A stretch of 63,993 nucleotides of DNA from the IMG/VR virus record IMGVR_UViG_3300008448_006341, positions 1 to 63,993 of that record; one strand, given 5' to 3'. Below, one piece after another: positions 49,519 to 56,928 of this stretch (the first letter of the stretch is position 1; the number at the start of each line of letters is the position of its first letter). A model generated the notes under the pieces. It saw only the letters and a list, made by a program, of their open reading frames with translations. It searched no databases and was not told the origin of the DNA. The position numbers and the translations under genes were made by a program. The DNA comes from a virus.

Positions 49519-49821
49519 ATGCCTACCACCGAAATTCAAATTGATGAAAAGATTAAAAGCAAAATTTCTGAACCTAAACGCTGGAAAGTTGTACTACTAA
49601 ACGATGATACTACTCCAATGGACTTCGTCATGGGTGTACTCACAGAAATTTTTAAACACACTCAAGAGACAGCTAAAGAAATTACTCTAGAGATACATAC
49701 TACAGGTAGTGGCATTGCCGGCGTCTATAGTTTTGAAATCGCTGAAGTAAAAGCAGTAGAGGCAACTCAACTAGCAAGAGCTAATGGCTTCCCACTCCAG
49801 ATCAAAATGGAAGAAGAATGA
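49519..49821 (+). CDS. clpS: ClpS adaptor
   Basis: 100 residues from ATG 49519 (GGAG at 49509-49512). KRWKVVLLNDDTTPMDFVMG is the N-degron pocket with the NDD-TPM motif; the rest follows the ClpS fold. Hands N-degron proteins to host ClpAP. Overlaps heme oxygenase by 4 nt. Confidence 0.95.
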   Translation: MPTTEIQIDEKIKSKISEPKRWKVVLLNDDTTPMDFVMGVLTEIFKHTQETAKEITLEIHTTGSGIAGVYSFEIAEVKAVEATQLARANGFPLQIKMEEE

Positions 49822-50351
49822 GCCTAAAAGAAATAACCAAAGATTTACACACAGAAGCAGAACGAACTATATTTGCCAAAAAGTTAATCAAAGGCGATCT
49901 TACCACAGAAGAATACGCTAACTATCTTTGGCAAATGGTACTTGTTTATAACGGCATTGAAGTTGCTGCCAACAGTCAGGGCATGTTAAAAAACTTACCT
50001 GATATAGAAAGAACGCACAAAATTTATCAAGACTGTATAGAACTAGTAGGTCCACATCATACACTGAAATGGAATCCCACTACTGTCGAATACTATCAAT
50101 ATCTCCTAGCATTAAACTACAATCAAGATCGTAAACATCTAGTTAAAGCACACATGTACTGCCGTCATATGGGAGACCTGTTTGGCGGACAGATGATCAA
50201 AGGTCGTGTTCCTGGCAAAGGTAAGTTCTATGAGTTCAAAGATCCAGAAGGACTCAAAATGGCCATACGTGCTGAACTTACAGATGACCTCGGAGAAGAG
50301 GCTCGCGTAGCGTTTCAATGGGCTATTAAACTTATGGAAGCACTACAGTAA
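49818..50351 (+). CDS. ho: Heme oxygenase
   Basis: 177 residues, compact for a bacterial or phage HO. Proximal His11 lies in KDLHTEAERTIF. The distal helix motif GDLFGGQMIKG is at 119-129 (usual GDLSGGQ). It opens heme to biliverdin, CO and iron. The bilin reductase at 50980 would use the product and the ALAS at 14131 would feed the substrate. ATGA overlap with clpS. Confidence 0.92.
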   Translation: MSLKEITKDLHTEAERTIFAKKLIKGDLTTEEYANYLWQMVLVYNGIEVAANSQGMLKNLPDIERTHKIYQDCIELVGPHHTLKWNPTTVEYYQYLLALNYNQDRKHLVKAHMYCRHMGDLFGGQMIKGRVPGKGKFYEFKDPEGLKMAIRAELTDDLGEEARVAFQWAIKLMEALQ

Positions 50352-50983
50352 TGTTAGAAACAATCTGCGAAACACTAGTAGAAGCCTATCGTCGTAATTG
50401 GATTACTAGCCGTGACGGCAACGTTAGTATACGGCACCACGATCGAGACCACTTCTATATTACACCCAGCGGTGTACGTAAACAAACTCTACAGCCTGAT
50501 CAATTTAAGAAAATTGGCATTATGTTTCAACCAGTCAATCGGTGGAATCATACAGATCTACCGTATACTGATATCAGCGCCAATTTAAAACCAAGTGGAG
50601 AGTTGCCTCTTCACTTTGGACTACAAAAAATGATGGGACAACACAGTAACGATGTTCGAGTAGTAGTACATGTACATCCTACATATTGTATCGCCGCAAT
50701 GCACGCCGGGATTGATCTCAGCACTATCAGCAGTGATTTTCCTGAACTTAATCGCTACACAAAGGTAGCACCCAATGTAGGCGATGTGCCTCCTATCAGC
50801 CAAGAGCTAGCTGATCGCTGTCACGAAAATTTACAGCTAGATGAATACGGCAACATTGCCTATGATATCGTAGGTATTAAAGGACACGGAGTTGTTGCCA
50901 TTGATACTAGCCCGTGGCGTGCGTTTGAACACATAGAACGACTAGAACACATTTGTAAAATTGTATTAGCGAGTAAAATATGA
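50351..50983 (+). CDS. Class II aldolase/adducin-family protein
   Basis: 210 residues. SRDGNVSIR, TPSGVRK, PSGELPLHFGL, VVVHVHPTYCIAAMHAG (zinc His pair) and GIKGHGVVAID (third His) are the family motifs, with Glu in PSGELP as likely acid. Members cleave or epimerise sugar phosphates. The substrate here is unknown. It lies between heme oxygenase and bilin reductase, coupled to both, which is unexpected. Confidence 0.85.
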   Translation: MLETICETLVEAYRRNWITSRDGNVSIRHHDRDHFYITPSGVRKQTLQPDQFKKIGIMFQPVNRWNHTDLPYTDISANLKPSGELPLHFGLQKMMGQHSNDVRVVVHVHPTYCIAAMHAGIDLSTISSDFPELNRYTKVAPNVGDVPPISQELADRCHENLQLDEYGNIAYDIVGIKGHGVVAIDTSPWRAFEHIERLEHICKIVLASKI

Positions 50984-51660
50984 GCATAGTTTGGGATACA
51001 CTTACTGAAGTAGAAAATTACTTTGAAATGGCCTTTAACGAGAAAGGCTGGTTAATTCACGAGCCTGGTATGGAACGTTTTAACCAACCTGGTTGGGTTA
51101 ATATGGTATGGGAAAGCGACATATATCGCAGGGCGCACATTGATGTAGTAGATGCTCGCGAAACTAAAGGACTGTGGATGATGCATTGTTGCGTCTTCCC
51201 GCATACTGACAATCCTGCACCTATTTTTGGCTTTGATGTAGTTGCAGGTAAGAATAAAATTACAGGTTGCTTCCATGACTTTAGTCCAGCAGGCGATCCT
51301 AACCATCCGTTAATTACATGGTTTGGTGAAGAAGTTAGCCGTTACGAATGGAACAAAAAACGTCCGTTACCAGAGTGGGCACAGCGTATTTTTACAGAAC
51401 ATATGGTGGCTGCGGGCAACGTCAGCGAACAGCACGAATTAGTACAGATTCTGGGTATGGCCCGTAAAACACTGGATCACTACTTGGAAAATGTAGGCGA
51501 AACTCGCGGCCACGCAGTAGATACCAAAGACGCACAGAACTTCTATGCACAGAACCAAAAGCAAAACCCGCATACTCCTAAAGTTATGACTAGTTTAGGC
51601 TTAAACGAGCAAGACGTACAAATATTCGTGCAGGAGTGTTTGTTCCCAGAAATTCGCTAA
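50980..51660 (+). CDS. Ferredoxin-dependent bilin reductase (PcyX/PebS-like)
   Basis: 226 residues. RRAHIDVVDARETKGLWMMH, CCVFPHTDNPAPIFGFDVVA, then GKNKITGCFHDFSP and the later RPLPEWAQRIFTEHM match the FDBR fold throughout. Asp86 in PIFGFD aligns with the catalytic Asp105 of PcyA; Asp55 in AHIDV is at the Glu76 position, as in phycoerythrobilin-forming types. It reduces biliverdin with ferredoxin electrons. Phage FDBRs PebS and PcyX are known; which class this is needs a tree. Operon with heme oxygenase. Confidence 0.88.
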   Translation: MSIVWDTLTEVENYFEMAFNEKGWLIHEPGMERFNQPGWVNMVWESDIYRRAHIDVVDARETKGLWMMHCCVFPHTDNPAPIFGFDVVAGKNKITGCFHDFSPAGDPNHPLITWFGEEVSRYEWNKKRPLPEWAQRIFTEHMVAAGNVSEQHELVQILGMARKTLDHYLENVGETRGHAVDTKDAQNFYAQNQKQNPHTPKVMTSLGLNEQDVQIFVQECLFPEIR

Positions 51661-51670
51661 ATATTATACT

Positions 51671-53245
51671 ATGAGATTTCGCGAATTTAAACTATTAGAA
51701 ACCCTAAACACAACGATATCTGCTGATCATTTAGATGGTCTAAAGGATGTAATTGCCCGCCGAATTAGATCACTACCCGATGATCAAACTACAGCAAAGG
51801 CCCTTAAAGATATTGAAGACCTACTTCAACATCTTGGATCAGGCGGACGTATTGGTTCAATTGGCAAAGAACTAGCTGACGTAAAAGATTCAGCAGTTGA
51901 CGATGCTAAAAAAGTTCTAGGGCGATTAGTATTAAGTATTGCGGAAGAACTAAATGCTTCTCCAGAGCAAAAAGAAGAATTTTTCCGATTATGGAAAGCT
52001 GACCAAATAGTTAATGTTGAAACTATTATTGATCCAGAAAATAGAGGTGTGAGCTTAAACTTCAACGATGTTTTTAATGGTTATTCTAGTAACCCACTAA
52101 TGACAGAATTTATCAATGAAGTAATGACAGTTGCTGAGTTAGGTATGGGACGCGGAGAGTTTGGTCTTAACGTGTTGAGTAAAAGTATCACTGTTTCTAA
52201 AGGTGGTAAAAAAGAAGAGACTGAAGATGGCGGATCCAAAAAAGGAGATCTACAATTTATTATCGGTGGCAAAACGTACCAGATAGAATTAAAAACTGAA
52301 CAAGGTGGCGCTGCTCGTTTTGGCGATCAAGAAGTGCGGCCTGCAGAAGGCTTTGAAGCAGCCGCAGTGGCATTAAACAACTATGTAAAGAAACACAAGC
52401 TTTATAAAGGTATTGGATTTACATTGTCTGGCAGCGGCATGAATTTAAATCAAGCAATACAATTTCATCAGGCATTAACTCCTGCTGATAGATCTACGTT
52501 TCTTGGCATGGTAAGAAAATGTCTAACTCTAATCTTTGGCAATCTTAAAAGCGGCCGCAAAGATCATTTGATGAGATTAAAAAGAAACATAAATGAAATT
52601 ATGGATGCTATCGAAGTAGGTCGCGGTGGTCAAGCAGCACAGGCGTATAGCCAAGCTAGTTTTAATTTTTATATGAGTCGCAAACACGACGACGGTGTAT
52701 TATATACAAATCTTAATAATAAAACTTTTGTCTATTATGATGACGCGGCACAGCTATTAGCTGCCGGTTTACGATTCCATGCATCTACTCCTTATATTAG
52801 TGCAACCAAAGATCCAGTACGTGCTGTGTATCCGCAGATCAGTGTTCAATCTACAACATTTGGTGGCGAGAAAGCACAAAAAGGATTAAAACAATTATCC
52901 AAGGGAAAAAATCCGTTTGATGATCCAGAATTTGCCAGCAAAATACAAAATTGGACTGCTGCATTAGCTGCTCCTCGCGGCGTTAAAAATAAAAATACTT
53001 TAAACAAAATTTCTATAAGAGTAGTCCAACTCATGGGGCAAAAGATGCCTACTGATCAAATCATTACTACATTAGAACTAGAGTTCCCAGAACTAGCAGT
53101 AAAAGTAAAAACTACACCAAAACTAACTCCTAGAGCACCTGCAAAGGTCTCTGTACCCGCACCTGCAGGCTCTGTGCCAAAGACTATGGCTCCTACACCA
53201 CAGCAACCAGCACAAACCCAACCGGCTCCAACAGCCACAGTATAA
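51671..53245 (+). CDS. PD-(D/E)XK nuclease-like protein with capsid-targeting-like start
   Basis: 524 residues. It starts MRFREFKLLETLNTTISADH (motif with L-L-E). A helical region is followed near 160-215 by GMGRGEFGLNVLSKSITVSK and KKGDLQFIIGGKTYQIELKT, a Glu...Asp...E-x-K arrangement as in restriction-type nucleases. It ends in a Pro/Ala/Thr-rich tail. A DNA-cutting internal head protein is a plausible reading. GCTAAATA late-like box at 51656-51663. Confidence 0.6.
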   Translation: MRFREFKLLETLNTTISADHLDGLKDVIARRIRSLPDDQTTAKALKDIEDLLQHLGSGGRIGSIGKELADVKDSAVDDAKKVLGRLVLSIAEELNASPEQKEEFFRLWKADQIVNVETIIDPENRGVSLNFNDVFNGYSSNPLMTEFINEVMTVAELGMGRGEFGLNVLSKSITVSKGGKKEETEDGGSKKGDLQFIIGGKTYQIELKTEQGGAARFGDQEVRPAEGFEAAAVALNNYVKKHKLYKGIGFTLSGSGMNLNQAIQFHQALTPADRSTFLGMVRKCLTLIFGNLKSGRKDHLMRLKRNINEIMDAIEVGRGGQAAQAYSQASFNFYMSRKHDDGVLYTNLNNKTFVYYDDAAQLLAAGLRFHASTPYISATKDPVRAVYPQISVQSTTFGGEKAQKGLKQLSKGKNPFDDPEFASKIQNWTAALAAPRGVKNKNTLNKISIRVVQLMGQKMPTDQIITTLELEFPELAVKVKTTPKLTPRAPAKVSVPAPAGSVPKTMAPTPQQPAQTQPAPTATV

Positions 53246-53248
53246 ATA
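53241..53248 (+). promoter_or_regulatory. T4-type late promoter, exact consensus
   Basis: TATAAATA, overlapping the end of the previous gene; leader of about 40 nt to ATG 53294. Confidence 0.72.
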
Positions 53249-53293
53249 CATTTGAATTAAACACCTAGTTTTTAATTTTAAAGCTGGTGTTTA

Positions 53294-53680
53294 ATGCATA
53301 AATATTTGTACATGGAAATACTCCTACTTTTAACCCTATTACAAATCAAGCACTGGTACGCTGATTTTAAAATACAGACCTACATGCAGACTGTGAAAAA
53401 AGGCGTGTGGTTAGATCCTATTGGCGTAAGCCATAGTATAGATCATATGTGGTGTACCCTTGTGGCATTGTTAGTCTTTAGTATTTTCTATCCAATTACA
53501 GTTGGTGCCATATTTTTAGTAGCTTTCATAGAAGGCATTGTACATTACCTTATAGACTACACTAAAGTAAAATATGGTTGCAAAGACAATACCAAACCTC
53601 TGTTTTGGAATCAATTTGGTCTTGACCAATTAGCACATCAAATCTGTTACATACTGATTGTATTTTTCCTCCTAGTCTAA
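53294..53680 (+). CDS. DUF3307-like membrane protein
   Basis: 128 residues (ATG 53312 is an alternative start). HWYADFKIQT near the start and GVSHSIDHMWCTLVALLVFS with conserved His and Asp, then FGLDQLAHQ, fit the DUF3307 membrane family found in phages and bacteria. Four hydrophobic segments. Function unknown. It precedes the curli module. Confidence 0.7.
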   Translation: MHKYLYMEILLLLTLLQIKHWYADFKIQTYMQTVKKGVWLDPIGVSHSIDHMWCTLVALLVFSIFYPITVGAIFLVAFIEGIVHYLIDYTKVKYGCKDNTKPLFWNQFGLDQLAHQICYILIVFFLLV

Positions 53681-53746
53681 ATCTGCTAGTTTAATTCTTC
53701 ATCTCGGGTCATTAAATAATAATGACAGACTGCCGGGAGCGAATCA

Positions 53747-54199
53747 ATGAAAAAACACATAGCAGTTCTAATTATAACAGTTGCCTCTTCTGTACAGGCC
53801 GCTGAATTAGTACACCAATTTACTAGTCCATCCTTTTCTGGAATAGGATTCTCAAGTCATGCACTTACAATCTATAACCAAGAGTTAAGTCGTAAGTTAG
53901 CCATTGCAGCTGAAAAGAAAGCAGACGCACTTAAAGCTGAACAAGATGCTAAAAACACCACTATGGCTAAATTTATATCAAATTTAGAAAGTAGGATATA
54001 CAACGAGTTGGCTAGACAAATAACAGAAAAATTATTTGAAGGCCAAGGCGGACAAGCGTCCGGAACTTTTGCTTTCAATGGCGGAACAATAACATATACC
54101 AAGGTTGGTAATATGATAGAAATCACTATACGTGATGCAAATGGAAACGTCACTACAATGACGGTGCCCATTGGAGACTTTGGATGGCTATCACCATGA
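53747..54199 (+). CDS. csgF: Curli assembly protein CsgF
   Basis: 150 residues. A signal peptide (about 1-18, VASSVQAAE) is followed by LVHQFTSPSFSGIGFSSHAL, which matches the CsgF N-terminus (F-x-N-P-x-F-G-G type) that plugs the CsgG pore. The C-terminal beta part (GNMIEITIRDANGNVTTMTV) is also typical. CsgF sits outside the outer membrane and couples secretion to nucleation. A 7-bp A/T-loop hairpin (53708-53726) precedes it. Overlaps csgG by ATGA. Confidence 0.88.
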   Translation: MKKHIAVLIITVASSVQAAELVHQFTSPSFSGIGFSSHALTIYNQELSRKLAIAAEKKADALKAEQDAKNTTMAKFISNLESRIYNELARQITEKLFEGQGGQASGTFAFNGGTITYTKVGNMIEITIRDANGNVTTMTVPIGDFGWLSP

Positions 54200-55053
54200 A
54201 ATTAATAACATCTTTAATAGCAGCTTCGTTTTTAACAGGCTGTGGCACTATAGGTAATATGGTCAGAGACTTCGACGATCCTGTTATTACCCAACCTAAA
54301 TTAAAAACTGAACAAGGACTGAAAGCACCTGCCGCAGGATCTATCGCTGTAGCAGTTTACAGCTTCAGAGATATGACTGGACAGAGAAAAGCCAGCCAAA
54401 ATATTGCAAGTTTAAGTTCAGCAGTTACGCAAGGGGCAGATGCTTACCTTGTTAAGAGTCTACAAGAAATAGGCGGCGGGCAATGGTTTAAAGTTTTAGA
54501 ACGAGGCGGCCTAGATAATCTTATCAAAGAACGACAATTAATTCGCCAGATGAGAGAACTGTATCAAGGCGACAAAGCACAGCCTTTACCTCCAATGATG
54601 TTTGCTGGAATGATTTTAGAAGGCGGTATCATTGGCTACGACAGCAACACTTTAAGTGGTGGTAGTGGTGCTCGATTACTAGGTATTGGTGCCAGCACTG
54701 AATACCGTCAAGACGAAGTTACAATTAGTCTACGTGCAGTAAGCGTAGCTACTGGTGAAGTTTTAGTAGCTGTAAATGTCAGTAAAACTGTGTATAGCTT
54801 TATGGACAAAGCTGGTGTATTAAGATTTATGGAAGCTGGTACTAGAAGTCTTGAATTAGAAACTGGTTCAGCAACTAACGAATCTATGAACCGTGCTGTT
54901 CAGTTGGCAATACATGCAGGTGTTATTGAAATGATCAACCAGGGAGCTACTAAAGGCCACTGGGCATTCAAGCAAGAGGAGAAGAAAGATGAGCTGGTTC
55001 AAAAAAACTCCCAACCTGAAGCGAACAGAGAAGCACCTGCCACAAAGAAGTAG
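54196..55053 (+). CDS. csgG: Curli secretion pore lipoprotein CsgG
   Basis: 285 residues from ATG 54196. Lipobox FLTGC gives lipid Cys16. SIAVAVYSFRDMTGQRKASQ, then WFKVLERGGLDNLIKERQLI and GARLLGIGASTEYRQDEVTI are the main CsgG signatures. It forms the nonameric outer-membrane channel for curlin. The C-terminus is longer and charged. Another gene starts inside its 3' end. Confidence 0.95.
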   Translation: MKLITSLIAASFLTGCGTIGNMVRDFDDPVITQPKLKTEQGLKAPAAGSIAVAVYSFRDMTGQRKASQNIASLSSAVTQGADAYLVKSLQEIGGGQWFKVLERGGLDNLIKERQLIRQMRELYQGDKAQPLPPMMFAGMILEGGIIGYDSNTLSGGSGARLLGIGASTEYRQDEVTISLRAVSVATGEVLVAVNVSKTVYSFMDKAGVLRFMEAGTRSLELETGSATNESMNRAVQLAIHAGVIEMINQGATKGHWAFKQEEKKDELVQKNSQPEANREAPATKK

Positions 55054-55150
55054 TCAGGTAGCTGAAAAATTATGGAAGGAAACTGTTTTAAAACATAACG
55101 CAGAAAAGAGCGATTTAAATCCAAATAATAAAAACAAAGGAGCGGATTAA
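54989..55150 (+). CDS. 53-residue basic phage protein overlapping csgG
   Basis: ATG 54989 with AGGAG 8 nt upstream, in a different frame from the last 65 nt of csgG, TAA 55148-55150. MSWFKKTPNLKRTEKHLPQR, then SSQVAEKLWKETVLKHNAEK resembles small MSWF(K/T)KxP proteins of marine T4-like phages. Codons and ribosome site support a real gene. Function unknown. Confidence 0.62.
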   Translation: MSWFKKTPNLKRTEKHLPQRSSQVAEKLWKETVLKHNAEKSDLNPNNKNKGAD

Positions 55151-55151
55151 A

Positions 55152-55832
55152 ATGATTAAGAATTATAGACAAATGGCATTCGTAATGGCGGCCATATTTG
55201 CTGGTTCTGGAGCATATGCAGACAACAAAGTCTACATTGAACAAGCAGGTAGCAGTAATACGGTTACTATTACTCAAGTGGGCAGCACAAACAGAGTAGG
55301 TAACGTTGGCACTGGTAATCAAAGCAAAATTACTGGTAGCACAAACACACTAACAACATCTCAATCAGGAGATGGCAACATTATTGATTATACCGTGGTA
55401 GGTAACGGTAATACGATTACTAAAACTGTAACAGGTGATACAAATCAGATTACTTTTACTTGTGGCGACGGAACAACAGCATGTACAACTGTAACAAGTT
55501 CTATGACTATAGTTGGTGAGCTGAATACCGTGACTAGCACCATTAAGGGATCAAATATTACAAATACTTTAAGTATAACTGGTGACAGCAATACTGTTAC
55601 ACAAAGTATTCTTACAAGCAATAGTACTAGCAATATTACTATACTAGGTGACAGTAACGCATTTACCAGCGCAATGAGTGGTGCCAGCGGAGGCACAGGA
55701 CATCATTTGATTGCTGCGGTATCAGGCACAAGCAACACACACTCAATTACACAAAGTGGTAGTGTTAATACAAATGTAAGCATTGTAACAACAGGTAATT
55801 CGAACACAGTATCAGTAACCACTGGAAACTAA
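55152..55832 (+). CDS. Curlin-repeat protein (CsgA/CsgB-like)
   Basis: 226 residues with a signal peptide (about 1-23). The mature part is repeated strands with Asn, Gln, Gly and Thr: YIEQAGSSNTVTITQVGSTN, GDSNTVTQSILTS, GTSNTHSITQSGSVN, spaced by about 20 residues, the N-x-x-x-x-x-Q-x-G-x-x-N curlin pattern. Expected to leave by CsgG and form amyloid fibre. The Cys pair in TCGDGTTACTT is unusual for curlin. Confidence 0.87.
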   Translation: MIKNYRQMAFVMAAIFAGSGAYADNKVYIEQAGSSNTVTITQVGSTNRVGNVGTGNQSKITGSTNTLTTSQSGDGNIIDYTVVGNGNTITKTVTGDTNQITFTCGDGTTACTTVTSSMTIVGELNTVTSTIKGSNITNTLSITGDSNTVTQSILTSNSTSNITILGDSNAFTSAMSGASGGTGHHLIAAVSGTSNTHSITQSGSVNTNVSIVTTGNSNTVSVTTGN

Positions 55833-55833
55833 A

Positions 55834-56928
55834 GTGAAATATCTATGGCTGTTAGCTTTATTAATTGCATCTGGAGCTCAGGCAAACATCGGAAAGATAA
55901 CCGAGCTCCAGGGCGCAGCCGTTGAAATAAAAAGAAAAAATCAAGCAATCAAAGCAGGCAAAGACACAGTGATAGAAGCCAACGACACTGTCAGTGTTGG
56001 CTCTAATACTAAACTTACAATAACATTTGCAGATAACTCTACTGCAAAAATTACAGAAAACAGCAAACTAGTTATAGATGATTTTGTCTACGACCCTAAA
56101 GGTTCTAGCAAGAGCGCCATGCGTGTTACTTTAGGTACAGTAAGAATGGCCTCCGGCGGTATTGCCAAACAGAATTCAGAAAGTGTAAACATAAGAACTC
56201 CTACCGCAGCTATTGCAGTTCGAGGCACAGACTTTGCTATGACAGTCAGTGAACTGGGAGAGAGTACAGTTGTATTATTACCAACTTGTAAAGACGACAG
56301 AGATGCAACTAAAGTAGAACTACCCGGTAACTGTGTCTGTGGAGCAATTGACGTTGTTACTCAAGCTGGTAAAGTAAGTATGGAAAGTCCTTTTTTTGCC
56401 ACACACGTTGCCACAGCACAAGAAGTACCACTAGTTCCAGTAAGAGTAGATCCTCAAATTATCAACGCCAGTGGGGAAGGTAATTTAAACAAACCACAAG
56501 CAGTGGCGTTAGCACATGTTGAAAAACAAGAACGTAAAGAAGCACATAAAGACAAAAGCAAAGCCAATCAAGACGAACAACGAACTGCTAGAGACAACAA
56601 CAAAGATGCAGTAGATAAGAGAAAATCAGCATCTGATGATGATACTATTAATAGAGCTCTTCGTGGAGAAGTGGGTGAAATTAGAACTGCCGATGCTGGC
56701 ACAGCAGCTAATCCTTGTTGGCCATTTACCAGTTGTGGTAATGAAAAAGGTTACAACTGGTATGAACACGTAGACCCCTTACGTGGCAATATTATTCATA
56801 TTAGAACACTAGAAACAACAGATACAACAACATACAATATTTCAGTAAACAATGTTGACGTCAGCCAACGTCAAGTAGGCAGTGGTGCCAATGGTAACGT
56901 AGTAACGGTGAGACAATGGAACAGATGA
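55834..56928 (+). CDS. Exported FecR-domain protein
   Basis: 364 residues with GTG start 55834. Signal peptide to about 17. IGKITELQGAAVEIKRKNQA, VSVGSNTKLTITFADNSTAK, and IRTPTAAIAVRGTDFAM form the FecR beta domain. A charged middle (KEAHKDKSKANQDEQRTARD) and a Cys/Trp-containing end follow. FecR domains often accompany CHASE2 cyclases and surface-protein genes; here both curli and such a cyclase are neighbours. Confidence 0.88.
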   Translation: MKYLWLLALLIASGAQANIGKITELQGAAVEIKRKNQAIKAGKDTVIEANDTVSVGSNTKLTITFADNSTAKITENSKLVIDDFVYDPKGSSKSAMRVTLGTVRMASGGIAKQNSESVNIRTPTAAIAVRGTDFAMTVSELGESTVVLLPTCKDDRDATKVELPGNCVCGAIDVVTQAGKVSMESPFFATHVATAQEVPLVPVRVDPQIINASGEGNLNKPQAVALAHVEKQERKEAHKDKSKANQDEQRTARDNNKDAVDKRKSASDDDTINRALRGEVGEIRTADAGTAANPCWPFTSCGNEKGYNWYEHVDPLRGNIIHIRTLETTDTTTYNISVNNVDVSQRQVGSGANGNVVTVRQWNR

